Of a stretch of 64,000 bases of DNA, positions 52,741 through 60,987 are shown in pieces (within the stretch, counting starts at the first letter, position 1; each line of letters begins with the position of its first letter). This DNA comes from Marinirhabdus sp963799365. GTDB lineage: Bacteria > Bacteroidota > Bacteroidia > Flavobacteriales > Flavobacteriaceae. Under the pieces are notes generated by a model. The model did no database searches. It saw only the letters and a list, made by a program, of their open reading frames with translations, and had not been told where the DNA came from. A program made the translations under genes and the position numbers. The stretch lies in NCBI GenBank assembly GCA_963799365.1, contig CAWCWV010000008.1, positions 1 to 64,000 of the forward strand, written 5' to 3'.

Positions 52741-53370
52741 TTAAGGTATGTTTAAATATTTATGAGTTTGTAAGGAAACTACCCATTTAGGGTCGTTCAT
52801 TACATATTCCACAATAGCGGGAATCATTTTATCCCGTTTACTCCATTCGGGTTGTAAATAAAGCTTACAATCTTTTGAAACTTTTAGCGCTTGTTCTTCC
52901 GCAAAACGGAAGTCGTCGTTATTATAAATAATTACCTTTAACTCATTGGCTGCTTTGTAAACTTCTGGAGTAGGTAATTTCATCTTTTTTGGGGAAAGAC
53001 ATATCCAATCCCAAATTCCACTTAGTTTGTACGCTCCCGAAGTTTCAATATGAGTATCCATTCCTTTTTCTTTCAGTAAAGAAGTTAAGGGTCCCATATC
53101 CCACGTTAATGGTTCACCACCTGTAATTACAATTGTTTTAGAATATTTTGCAGCGTTTTCGGCAATGGAATTAATTTCGGTTGGCGGATGAATATTCGGG
53201 TTCCAACTTTCTTTTACATCGCACCAATGGCAACCTACATCACATCCACCTACCCGTATAAAATAAGCAGCGGTTCCTTTGTGGTATCCTTCTCCTTGAA
53301 TGGTATAAAACTCCTCCATTAAAGGGAGCATGGTACCTTTTTCGACTAGTTCTTGTACTTCAGTTTTCAT
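52741..53370 (-). CDS. queE: 7-carboxy-7-deazaguanine synthase
   Basis: Radical SAM enzyme making the 7-deazaguanine core of queuosine. The 209 residues start with FYTIQGEGYHKGTAAYFIR, carry the cluster cysteines in GGCDVGCHWCDVKESW (CxxxCxxC), and GGEP in TGGEPLTWDMG. It lies far from tgt but both serve queuosine in this genome. queC, queD and queF are not in the window. Confidence 0.94.
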   Translation of the reverse strand: MKTEVQELVEKGTMLPLMEEFYTIQGEGYHKGTAAYFIRVGGCDVGCHWCDVKESWNPNIHPPTEINSIAENAAKYSKTIVITGGEPLTWDMGPLTSLLKEKGMDTHIETSGAYKLSGIWDWICLSPKKMKLPTPEVYKAANELKVIIYNNDDFRFAEEQALKVSKDCKLYLQPEWSKRDKMIPAIVEYVMNDPKWVVSLQTHKYLNIP

Positions 53371-53401
53371 TGGCGCAAAGGTAGTAATGAGTTTGCAGTT
53401 T

Positions 53402-53479
53402 TCAGTAGCAGTTGGCAGTAACTTTTAAAAAACACACTTTCCACTAAGTATTATTCTTCAAACTGTCAGTTGCTACTGA
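53402..53479. repeat. Inverted-repeat pair with CAGTAGCA core
   Basis: TCAGTAGCAGTTGGCAGT on the left (53402-53419) and its near-complement AACTGTCAGTTGCTACTGA on the right (53461-53479). The 9-bp outer arms match exactly; about 40 bp of A/T-rich sequence lies between. The same core occurs around the four-helix-bundle gene at 61 kb. The right arm supplies the last bases and stop of the RidA gene. Confidence 0.7.
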
Positions 53480-53976
53480 TTACTGGAGACAGCCACCACT
53501 TCAATTTCAATCTTAGCACCCTTCGCTAATGCTTCCGCCGCAAAAGTAGTACGAGCTGGTTTTTGTGGAAAGTATTGTGTATATATTGTATTGAAAGCCG
53601 CAAAATCTTCAATATGGTCCAAAATTACCGTTGCTTTAATTACATCCTTCATTTCAAGGTTATATTGCGCCAAAACAGCTTTTATGTTTTCTAAAGTCTG
53701 TTTTGTTTCAGTTTCAATACCGCCTTCCACCAATGCTCTGGTGGAATGATTGATTCCAATTTGACCAGACAGGTAGAAAGTATTTCCAACTTGCACGGCA
53801 TCGCTAAACGGAGCGTCCTGCTTTTTCGGTTCGTGAGAAAGATGAAAAACAGGAGTTTTAACCTCAGCAATAGGTTCAATCTCTTTTTTAGTATCATTTA
53901 TATTTTCAGAAGTTTCGGCACAACCAAAAATCCCGAAAAATATAGGAATAGATATAAGCTTGAAGATATAATTCAT
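53473..53976 (-). CDS. RidA-family protein with a lipoprotein signal
   Basis: Start set at the ATG at 53976, which begins MNYIFKLISIPIFFGIFGC, a good lipoprotein signal; the longer frame has no ATG start. Residues about 45-167 are a RidA (YjgF/YER057c) domain: PFSDAVQVGNTFYLSGQIG, DVIKATVILDHIEDF, and PARTTFAAEALAKGAKIEIE with the catalytic Arg. RidA normally hydrolyses reactive enamines and imines in the cytoplasm; an exported, lipid-anchored copy is unusual. Its last codons lie inside a dispersed inverted repeat. Confidence 0.9.
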   Translation of the reverse strand: MNYIFKLISIPIFFGIFGCAETSENINDTKKEIEPIAEVKTPVFHLSHEPKKQDAPFSDAVQVGNTFYLSGQIGINHSTRALVEGGIETETKQTLENIKAVLAQYNLEMKDVIKATVILDHIEDFAAFNTIYTQYFPQKPARTTFAAEALAKGAKIEIEVVAVSSNQ

Positions 53977-54050
53977 AGTAGTAATTAAAGTTATCAATTT
54001 CTAAATTACATCTTTCTTTTCATTTATTCACGAACTAAGCAATTGAACAT

Positions 54051-54146
54051 TTCACCAATTCACTTATTCACTAATTCACCAATTCACCAATTCACCAATT
54101 TACCAATTCACCAAATCACCAATTCACTAATTCACTAATTCATTAA
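54051..54146. repeat. Twelve-copy 8-bp minisatellite
   Basis: Exactly twelve contiguous 8-bp units with consensus TTCACCAA; five are identical and the others differ by one to three bases (TTCACTAA, TTCACTTA, TTTACCAA, ATCACCAA, TTCATTAA). It fills nearly half of the 224-bp divergent promoter region between the RidA and HerA-like genes. The spacing is too short for a CRISPR. Confidence 0.92.
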
Positions 54147-54200
54147 AATTATTTCAGAAGCTACTGGACATTATGTACTTTTATGCCCAATTTCAACCTC

Positions 54201-55739
54201 ATGGCAAATCAGCAGGAATTTTTCGATCATATTACTGAAGGGTATACTAGCAAAGGCGAGTCCATTACCTTAGGTGCAGCTATGCTGAATGGTGAAACCA
54301 TTACAAACGCCTTGGTGAAAGTTCCTCTTAAAACTTTGAATAGGCACGGATTGATTGCCGGTGCCACAGGAACAGGAAAAACAAAGACGCTACAAGTACT
54401 GGCAGAGAACCTTTCAGAAAAAGGGATTCCGGTTTTATTAATGGATATGAAAGGTGATTTAAGCGGAATTGCACAGCCAAGCCCTGGACATGCAAAAATT
54501 GATGAACGCCACAAACAGATTGGAATTCCTTTTAACCCACAAAAGTTTCCTGTGGAAATTTTAACGCTTTCGGAGCAAGCAGGAGTGCGATTGAGAGCTA
54601 CAGTAAGCGAATTTGGACCCGTACTTATTTCAAGAATACTGAATGTTTCTGAAACGCAAGCTGGGATTATTTCGGTATTGTTCAAATACTGTGATGACCA
54701 TAAATTGCCACTTTTAGATTTAAAAGATTTTAAAAAAATATTACAATTTTCCACAGGAGATGGTAAAGATGAAATAGCGGCAGATTATGGTCGTATTTCA
54801 CCCGCCTCTTCAGGTGCCATTCTACGAAAGATCGTTGAACTGGAACAACAAGGAGGTGATTTGTTTTTTGGTGAAAAATCTTTTGATACAGACGATTTGC
54901 TTCGGATTGATGAAAACGGAATGGGGTATATTAACATCGTTCGCCTAACCGATATACAGGATCGTCCTAAATTGTTTTCAACCTTTATGCTTTGTATGCT
55001 TGCTGAAATTTACAGTACATTCCCCGAACAAGGCGATAGCGGCAGACCTGAGCTCGTTATTTTTATAGACGAAGCGCATCTTATCTTCAAGGAAGCCAGC
55101 GATGCGTTGTTAGACCAGATTGAGAGTATTGTAAAATTGATACGTTCTAAAGGGGTAGGAATCTACTTTGTTACCCAAAACCCGACCGATGTGCCGGATG
55201 CAGTATTGAGCCAGTTAGGATTGAAAATTCAGCATGCGTTACGAGCATTTACGGCAAAAGATAGAAAGGCAATTAAACTAACTGCCGAAAATTATCCTAT
55301 TTCATCCTATTACAAGACAGATGAAGTGTTGACTTCCTTAGGAATTGGAGAGGCCTTGGTAAGTGTTTTAAATGAAAAGGGAATCCCGACTCCGTTAGCC
55401 GCCACCATGCTTCGTGCCCCCATGAGTCGAATGGATGTATTAACTGATGATGAACTGAATACATTACTGGAGCATTCAAAAATACTAAAAGAATACAATG
55501 AGGAAATAGACCGTGACAGCGCCTACGAAATGCTGAACAAAAAAATAGAAATAGCCAACAAAGAAGAAGCAAAAGAAAAAGCGGAAGAAGAAAAAGCTGC
55601 AGCTAAAAAAGCTACTTCCAGAAGAAACCCCTCTTCTAGCCGAAGCAGAAGTTCCAGCAAAGGAGCGCTAGAAAAAATGCTCACAAGCCCGACTATTATT
55701 AGAAGTGTATTAGGAATTTTAAGCAAATTAATAAAATAG
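54201..55739 (+). CDS. HerA-like ATPase (DUF853/YjgR family)
   Basis: A P-loop NTPase of 512 residues. The ATG at 54201 (MANQQEFFDHI) is preferred because the earlier ATG at 54183 overlaps a -7-like TACTTTTA (54176-54183). Visible are Walker A (GATGTGKTKTL), Walker B (LVIFIDEAHLIFKEAS), VYFVTQNP-type sensor (GIYFVTQNPTDVP) and an Arg/Ser/Lys-rich tail. The family is related to HerA/FtsK hexameric DNA pumps, but its own task is not known. The tail (about 450-490) is helical and charged. Confidence 0.9.
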   Translation: MANQQEFFDHITEGYTSKGESITLGAAMLNGETITNALVKVPLKTLNRHGLIAGATGTGKTKTLQVLAENLSEKGIPVLLMDMKGDLSGIAQPSPGHAKIDERHKQIGIPFNPQKFPVEILTLSEQAGVRLRATVSEFGPVLISRILNVSETQAGIISVLFKYCDDHKLPLLDLKDFKKILQFSTGDGKDEIAADYGRISPASSGAILRKIVELEQQGGDLFFGEKSFDTDDLLRIDENGMGYINIVRLTDIQDRPKLFSTFMLCMLAEIYSTFPEQGDSGRPELVIFIDEAHLIFKEASDALLDQIESIVKLIRSKGVGIYFVTQNPTDVPDAVLSQLGLKIQHALRAFTAKDRKAIKLTAENYPISSYYKTDEVLTSLGIGEALVSVLNEKGIPTPLAATMLRAPMSRMDVLTDDELNTLLEHSKILKEYNEEIDRDSAYEMLNKKIEIANKEEAKEKAEEEKAAAKKATSRRNPSSSRSRSSSKGALEKMLTSPTIIRSVLGILSKLIK

Positions 55740-55788
55740 AATAGAGATTAAAGATTAAAAGCTAATTAAGATAAAAGACTAAGATAAA

Positions 55789-56379
55789 ATGAAAAAAACC
55801 CTATTATTTGCCGCAATAGCTACCATGCTTTTTGTGCAATGTGAAGAAGAAAAAGACCCGTTTGCAATTTCAGACGGAGCTATTGGACATTTAACTAAAA
55901 AAACGCAAATGAAGCAATTGGACTCCATTTTTGCTCAAGATAGCATTGTAAGGTTAAATCCTATAACTGGAGCTATTGAAACGCAAGGTGAAGTTGAAAT
56001 TTATGACAAAGATGGCACTAAGCTTTTATTACTTTCGCCTTATGACGAGAGTGATCCAACGTCACAAATTGCGAATATCCAAATTTTTGACGCACGTTAC
56101 AAAACCGACAAAGGCCTCACGAAAGCTAGCACCTTTAAAGATGTAAAAGCTAATTATGAGATTGAAGGAATTCAAAATGCAATCAACTCCGTAGTCGTAT
56201 TTTTAAAAGGAACCGATTTGTACTTAACAATAGACAAGAAAGAATTACCAGAAGAAGTACGCTATAATTTCAATCAAAAGATAGAGGCTACTCAAATTCC
56301 AGACACTGCAACTTTCAAATACTTTATGATGGGTTGGGATGCAGGAGAGGCGATAGAGATTCAGGAGGGAGATATATAA
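55789..56379 (+). CDS. Lipoprotein of unknown function
   Basis: A 196-residue protein with a lipoprotein signal (lipobox LFVQC, Cys18) and an acidic N-terminal part. No domain recognised. The mature part has GAIGHLTKKTQMKQLDSIFA and EVEIYDKDGTKLLLLSP, suggesting a small beta-rich periplasmic domain. Relatives seem to be common but uncharacterised in Flavobacteriaceae. A good terminator follows. Confidence 0.75.
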   Translation: MKKTLLFAAIATMLFVQCEEEKDPFAISDGAIGHLTKKTQMKQLDSIFAQDSIVRLNPITGAIETQGEVEIYDKDGTKLLLLSPYDESDPTSQIANIQIFDARYKTDKGLTKASTFKDVKANYEIEGIQNAINSVVVFLKGTDLYLTIDKKELPEEVRYNFNQKIEATQIPDTATFKYFMMGWDAGEAIEIQEGDI

Positions 56380-56405
56380 AATAAATATCCTAAAATAGTA
56401 ATCCT

Positions 56406-56441
56406 AAAAAATGAGGCTGTTTTCACAACCTCATTTTTTTT
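56406..56441 (+). terminator. Terminator after the 55.8-kb lipoprotein gene
   Basis: AAAAAATGAGG and CCTCATTTTTT pair over 11 bp around a CTGTTTTCACAA loop, followed by more T. It lies 27 nt after the stop. Confidence 0.88.
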
Positions 56442-56527
56442 ATACCTGCTAACCTTTTGTTAAGCTATGGTTGGTTTTGGACTATTTCTATTACTTTTAT
56501 TTAAACAACCAACCAATACAATATATC

Positions 56528-56719
56528 ATGATTAAGATTTTAGGGCTTATTTTAACCATTGGCGGAGCTATTGCTCTTATAATGGGTGTTTTAGGCGCTT
56601 TTGGAAGTTTAAGCGTTGGACTTAGCCCTTGGGCGTTGCTTATTATAGGCATTGTATTCTTTTTTGCTGGTATTGGTCTTTTAAAAAGAAGAAAAGATAC
56701 CGACGAGACCCCAAATTAA
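56528..56719 (+). CDS. Small two-helix membrane protein
   Basis: The ATG at 56528 gives 63 residues (MIKILGLILTIGGAIALIMG), with two hydrophobic segments and a short basic/acidic tail (LLKRRKDTDETPN). Function unknown; similar small membrane proteins are common. It starts a run of small genes whose ends lie close together, ending near 59.4 kb. Confidence 0.7.
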   Translation: MIKILGLILTIGGAIALIMGVLGAFGSLSVGLSPWALLIIGIVFFFAGIGLLKRRKDTDETPN

Positions 56720-56724
56720 ATACC

Positions 56725-56964
56725 ATGGACCGACCCAGTATTAAAAACGAAGACCAGTACGACGCACTTCGCGACAAAGGGTATAGCCAAGAAAAAGCTG
56801 CCCGCATTGCCAATACGCCCAACTCAGGAAAAAAAGGCGGTAAATCAAGTACGTACGAAGAATGGACAAAAGTCGAACTCTATGAACAAGCTAAAAATGT
56901 TGGCATTGAGGGGCGCTCTAAAATGAATAAGAAAGAACTCATTCACGCTTTACGAAATAATTAA
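56725..56964 (+). CDS. DUF7218/Rho-N-like small protein
   Basis: A 79-residue hydrophilic protein. The ATG at 56725, five bases after the preceding stop, starts MDRPSIKNEDQYDALRDKGY, the known beginning of this family. The second half (about 40-79, YEEWTKVELYEQAKNVGIEG then MNKKELIHALR) is like the SAP/Rho-N fold, which binds nucleic acid. Proteins of this kind are often stress-induced. Longer in-frame extensions overlap the preceding gene and are rejected. Confidence 0.88.
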   Translation: MDRPSIKNEDQYDALRDKGYSQEKAARIANTPNSGKKGGKSSTYEEWTKVELYEQAKNVGIEGRSKMNKKELIHALRNN

Positions 56965-56967
56965 TTG

Positions 56968-57393
56968 ATGCAAAAACTACAACCTTTCCATTTAGCTATT
57001 CCAGTCACATCCATAGAACCCAGCAGAACCTTTTACCGGGAAACCTTGGGCTGTAAAGAAGGGCGAAGTAGCGACCATTGGGTAGACTTCAACTTTTTTG
57101 GACACCAATTGGTGTTGCACGTTAAAGAATCTTCTGAAGAGATTTCAGATAAAACCAATCCTGTAGACGGTAAGGACGTTCCTATTCCGCATTTTGGGGT
57201 GGTTCTAGCTATGGATCAATTTGAAACATTTGCCAGTATGCTTACTGAAAAAGGCGTTACCTTTATTATAGAGCCATATATAAGGTTCCAAGGAAAAACA
57301 GGGGAACAGGCTACTATGTTCTTTAAAGATCCTTCAGGGAATGCACTGGAATTTAAAGCATTTAAAAATAGAGACCAACTTTTTGCTACCTAA
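56968..57393 (+). CDS. VOC-family (glyoxalase-like) protein
   Basis: A 141-residue protein of two beta-alpha-beta-beta-beta units. The pattern FHLAIPVTSIEPSRTFYRETLG opens the fold, with FFGHQLVLHV in the middle and FFKDPSGNALEFKAF at the end; metal ligands could be the His of FHLA, the His of PHFG and the Glu of ALEFK. Substrate unknown. It starts three bases after the preceding stop. Confidence 0.88.
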   Translation: MQKLQPFHLAIPVTSIEPSRTFYRETLGCKEGRSSDHWVDFNFFGHQLVLHVKESSEEISDKTNPVDGKDVPIPHFGVVLAMDQFETFASMLTEKGVTFIIEPYIRFQGKTGEQATMFFKDPSGNALEFKAFKNRDQLFAT

Positions 57394-57397
57394 CCAA

Positions 57398-58444
57398 ATG
57401 AGCAACTCCATAAATCCAAAAATAATTCGACAAATATTTATTCTCCTACTCATTTTGTTGATGGGTACCTTAATTTTCCGTGAATTAATCCCTTATCTAT
57501 CCGGAGTTTTAGGGGCTATCACCATCTATGTATTGCTTAGAAAATGGATGAGCAAGTTGGTAAAAAGAGGCTGGAAACCCGAATGGGCTGCCGCTGTATT
57601 AATGTTCTTGTCTTTTGTTGGAATTTTACTCCCGGTGGCTGGAATTGTATTAATGCTGGGGAATAAAATAGGGAGTGCTGTTAAAAATTCGGAGAAAGTT
57701 ACCAAAGCTTTTAAAGAACAAATAGGAACTATAGAAGATAGGATTGGTTACAATTTGAGTTCACAAATAGATGTTTCGGCCGTTTCAGGTTGGTTATCGG
57801 ACAATTTACAGAGTTTTGCGGGTGGAACTTTTAATATTTTTATAGCGATTGGGCTCATGTATTTCATGCTTTATTATATGCTTACGAATAGGCGAGAATT
57901 GAAAGATTCACTTTTTGAATACATCCCCATAAGTAAACATAACCTCAAAAAAATAGGAAACGAATCACACGCAATGGTGCGTTCCAATGCTTTAGGAATC
58001 CCAATGGTTGCAATAGCTCAAGGAATTATTGCACTTATAGGTTTTTTTATTTTTGGCATTGAAGATCCCTTCTTTTGGTTTGTTATTGTAACTATTGGAT
58101 CCATGATCCCTTTTGTTGGTACATTAATTGGAATTCTTCCTGTATTTATACTTACACTCTCTAGTGGCAATACCTTTCAGGCCTGGGGAGTATTAATTTA
58201 TGGCTTTGTGGTGGTAGGTTCTACCGATAATATTATCCGTCTGTATGTATTAAAAAAACTGGACAATGTACACCCGTTAGTTACTTTAATTGGTGTCATT
58301 GTAGGAGTGCCCCTTTTTGGATTTATAGGGTTAATTTTTGGGCCGCTCCTCATTAGTTTATTTATGATTGTGATGCGTATTTACAAACGTGAATACGGTA
58401 AACCTCAGCCCAACAATACAATTGATGACGATCCAAATATGTAA
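57398..58444 (+). CDS. AI-2E-family transporter
   Basis: A 348-residue membrane protein of the AI-2E (TqsA/YdiK/PerM) family with about eight helices. The conserved C-terminal part is clear (SMIPFVGTLIGILPVFIL, GSTDNIIRLYVLKK, FGFIGLIFGPLLISL). Some relatives export autoinducer-2 or sodium; the substrate cannot be told. The start at 57398 follows the VOC stop by four bases; the longer frame is rejected. Confidence 0.9.
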   Translation: MSNSINPKIIRQIFILLLILLMGTLIFRELIPYLSGVLGAITIYVLLRKWMSKLVKRGWKPEWAAAVLMFLSFVGILLPVAGIVLMLGNKIGSAVKNSEKVTKAFKEQIGTIEDRIGYNLSSQIDVSAVSGWLSDNLQSFAGGTFNIFIAIGLMYFMLYYMLTNRRELKDSLFEYIPISKHNLKKIGNESHAMVRSNALGIPMVAIAQGIIALIGFFIFGIEDPFFWFVIVTIGSMIPFVGTLIGILPVFILTLSSGNTFQAWGVLIYGFVVVGSTDNIIRLYVLKKLDNVHPLVTLIGVIVGVPLFGFIGLIFGPLLISLFMIVMRIYKREYGKPQPNNTIDDDPNM

Positions 58445-58446
58445 CA

Positions 58447-58929
58447 ATGTTTCAGAAATTTGAACACACAAAGTTTCCGCCTAAAGAAAAACCTATCTTG
58501 GTTTGGGATGGTGAATGTGGTTTCTGTGCCTATTGGATAACACGGTGGAAAAAAATTTCAGCAGGAAAAATAAATTTTCAGACCTACCAGGAAGTAGCCC
58601 AACAATTTCCTGATATTCCCTTAAAAGAATTTAAGAAAGCATCCCGCTTAATCACCCCAAAAGGCACTGTTTATAGCGGACCGGATTCTGCCTATATGAG
58701 CTATTTCATTGCGAACCAAAAATCACCTTGGCATCGTTGGTATGCTATGCACTCCTGGTTCACAAAATTAAGCGACTATGGTTATAATTTTATAGCGAAA
58801 CATAGAAGCCTCTTCTTTACGCTCACAAAGGCGATGCTTGGCAGCAATCCAACTAGTTTCAAACACTACTGGATTTTATATTTTTTAGGAATGGTTTTGC
58901 TACTTTCTTTACTTGTAAAGATATTATAA
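58447..58929 (+). CDS. DCC1-like thiol-disulfide oxidoreductase
   Basis: A 160-residue protein with the DxxCxxC motif of the DCC family (VWDGECGFCAYWITRW, about 20-35), and one hydrophobic helix near the C-terminus (LYFLGMVLLLSLLVKIL). The family is predicted to act on thiols. It overlaps nothing but starts three bases after the AI-2E stop, so the genes are probably one operon. Confidence 0.88.
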   Translation: MFQKFEHTKFPPKEKPILVWDGECGFCAYWITRWKKISAGKINFQTYQEVAQQFPDIPLKEFKKASRLITPKGTVYSGPDSAYMSYFIANQKSPWHRWYAMHSWFTKLSDYGYNFIAKHRSLFFTLTKAMLGSNPTSFKHYWILYFLGMVLLLSLLVKIL

Positions 58930-58988
58930 CAAAATTTTAAAACAGAAAACAAACAACTAGTCTTATCTTTATTTAAAATTAATACCAA

Positions 58989-59414
58989 ATGTTTTTTACT
59001 AAGAAAAAAGAGTCTGATAAAAACGTAGTCGAAAAGAAAATCGATGATGTTTATATGGAAGAAAAAATCTCCGAAATTAATGACGGCGATGTAGAAATCC
59101 TTATAGACAGTGAGGAAAAAATTGAAAAAAAGCTAGCGGGTGCAAACTCGCTTAGTAAATATGTTGAAATTGGAAAGATAATGATGGGGATGGTTAAAGA
59201 TATGAAACGCGGTGCTTATACGAGTGTTCCTTGGTTTGTAATTGCAACTATTGTTATGGTATTACTATACATGCTAAACCCACTGGATCTGGTTCCAGAT
59301 TTTATTCCTGGTGTTGGCTATTTAGATGATCTTGCCATACTCTCCCTAGGAATGGGCTGGATTGAAACCGATGTTCATAAATACTTAGACTGGAAGCTCT
59401 CTCAAACAAAATAG
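58989..59414 (+). CDS. YkvA-family (DUF1232) membrane protein
   Basis: A 141-residue protein with an acidic N-terminal half and a DUF1232 domain near residues 70-135: VPWFVIATIVMVLLYMLNPLDLVPDFIPGVGYLDD holds the family signature (NPLDLVPDFIP). The hydrophobic stretch suggests one membrane helix. The role is unknown. Confidence 0.88.
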   Translation: MFFTKKKESDKNVVEKKIDDVYMEEKISEINDGDVEILIDSEEKIEKKLAGANSLSKYVEIGKIMMGMVKDMKRGAYTSVPWFVIATIVMVLLYMLNPLDLVPDFIPGVGYLDDLAILSLGMGWIETDVHKYLDWKLSQTK

Positions 59415-59466
59415 AGATTATAAATTCGAAAAATGAATATTATGCATTTAAATACTGCTGAAGTTC

Positions 59467-60090
59467 TTATTCAACTTTATTCCGAAGCTTTCCAAATATA
59501 TAATTAACTGAAAATCCAAATAAATTTTCCCTTTCTGAAAGTTTAATAATCGGCCCGATTGAAATACCGTTGTGCTGAGAAAGACAAAATTCTATTTTTG
59601 GCTGTATAAGAAGAAAAACTGCCGAGGAATTCTTAGTATCGAAAGTATAATTAGACACAACAAAAATACCTCCCGAAGATTCAAAATTAGTAGCGTAGCT
59701 GTAAGCAGCATAGCCAACCCCGCCCATTAAATTAAAGCGTGTTTTGGGATGGTTAGTAAGTTCGAAGATTTTTCCGAAAGAAGCATGGAAAATGTTGTAG
59801 TTATCTCTTGCAGCCGTAAGCCCAAGTGACAACACATCCAAAGCACCTATTTGATAGTCGCTGGGTCTTTCTTCGGCATTACTAATAAGGAACTGATACC
59901 CAACTTGCACCACGTATTTGCTAGGAAAAACATAGGTGCCAGCAATGGTGATCCCTACATAATTTCCACCCTCTGGACCAAATTGACCATAGATAAACGG
60001 TTTTTGTTCTGTTTCTTGGGCAAATGTGTTGCATCCTGTACTTAATACTAAAAACAATCCTAAAATAAAGTAAGCTATAGTTTGTTTCAT
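59467..60090 (-). CDS. Outer-membrane beta-barrel-like protein
   Basis: Start at the ATG at 60090, five bases after the folD stop; the GTG at 60093 is less likely. The 207 residues have a signal peptide whose STGC also resembles a lipobox, then alternating strands (YVGITIAGTYVFPSKYVVQVG, LGLTAARDNYNIFHAS) ending FSVNYIFGKLRN, the pattern of a small beta-barrel. No name can be given. It is the downstream partner of folD on one transcript. Confidence 0.72.
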   Translation of the reverse strand: MKQTIAYFILGLFLVLSTGCNTFAQETEQKPFIYGQFGPEGGNYVGITIAGTYVFPSKYVVQVGYQFLISNAEERPSDYQIGALDVLSLGLTAARDNYNIFHASFGKIFELTNHPKTRFNLMGGVGYAAYSYATNFESSGGIFVVSNYTFDTKNSSAVFLLIQPKIEFCLSQHNGISIGPIIKLSERENLFGFSVNYIFGKLRNKVE

Positions 60091-60094
60091 CACA

Positions 60095-60973
60095 TTAACT
60101 TGAACGTTGTTCTCTTGCCAATAATGTATTTTTTAATAACATCGCAATGGTCATAGGACCTACACCACCAGGAACAGGAGTAATAAAACTTGCCTTTTTA
60201 CTAACGTTTTCAAAATCTACATCACCAACAATTCGGTAGCCTTTTGGAGCATCCTCATCTTCTACGCGTGTGATTCCAACGTCTATGACAACAACATCGT
60301 CTTTTACCATTTCGGCCTTTAAGAAATTGGGAACTCCTAATGCCGAAATCACAATATCTGCCTGTGAGATAATTTGTGTTATATTTTTTGTATTACTATG
60401 GGTTAAGGTTACTGTGCTATTTCCAGGCCAACCTCTACGGCTCATTAAAATACTCATGGGGCGACCTACAATATGGCTACGGCCAATTACTACGGTGTGT
60501 TTTCCTTTGGTATCTACATCATAACGCTCCAACAATTCTAAAATTCCGAAAGGTGTTGCAGGAATAAATGTACTCATGTCCAATGCCATTCTTCCAAAAT
60601 TTTCGGGATGGAAACCATCAACATCTTTACTAGGGTCCACAGCCATCAATACTTTCTGGGTATTAATTTGTGGCGGCAACGGTAATTGAATGATAAATCC
60701 GTCTATATCATCGTTTGAATTCAACTCTTTTATTTTATGAAGCAATTCAATTTCTGAAGTAGTGTGCTTCATTCGGACCATGGTAGATTCAAAACCAACA
60801 CGTTCACAAGCTCGAACTTTACTTCCAACATATGTTAAACTAGCACCATCGTCCCCAACAATAACGGCAGCCAAATGAGGAACTTTTTCACCGTTGGCTT
60901 TTATTTTATCGACTTCGACTTTAATTTCGTTCTTAATGTCGTTGCTTACTTTTTTTCCGTCTAGTATTGTCAT
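60095..60973 (-). CDS. folD: Methylenetetrahydrofolate dehydrogenase/cyclohydrolase
   Basis: Bifunctional enzyme of one-carbon metabolism. The 292 residues have the catalytic YVGSKVRACERVGF (Tyr and Lys), the QLPLPPQINTQKVL loop, DVDGFHPENFGRM, the NADP-binding VVIGRSHIVGRPMSILM, and TPVPGGVGPMTIAMLL. Length and motifs are normal. The gene runs away from the minisatellite at 60988, whose end lies 15 nt before its ATG. Confidence 0.98.
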   Translation of the reverse strand: MTILDGKKVSNDIKNEIKVEVDKIKANGEKVPHLAAVIVGDDGASLTYVGSKVRACERVGFESTMVRMKHTTSEIELLHKIKELNSNDDIDGFIIQLPLPPQINTQKVLMAVDPSKDVDGFHPENFGRMALDMSTFIPATPFGILELLERYDVDTKGKHTVVIGRSHIVGRPMSILMSRRGWPGNSTVTLTHSNTKNITQIISQADIVISALGVPNFLKAEMVKDDVVVIDVGITRVEDEDAPKGYRIVGDVDFENVSKKASFITPVPGGVGPMTIAMLLKNTLLAREQRSS

Positions 60974-60987
60974 TTTTAATTGTTATG

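Noticed and set aside
54051..54146. CRISPR array
   Set aside because: The units are 8 bp and contiguous, with no spacers and no cas genes nearby.
54227..54754. 175-residue minus-strand frame inside the HerA-like gene
   Set aside because: Shadow of a clear ATPase gene; no domain or supporting context.
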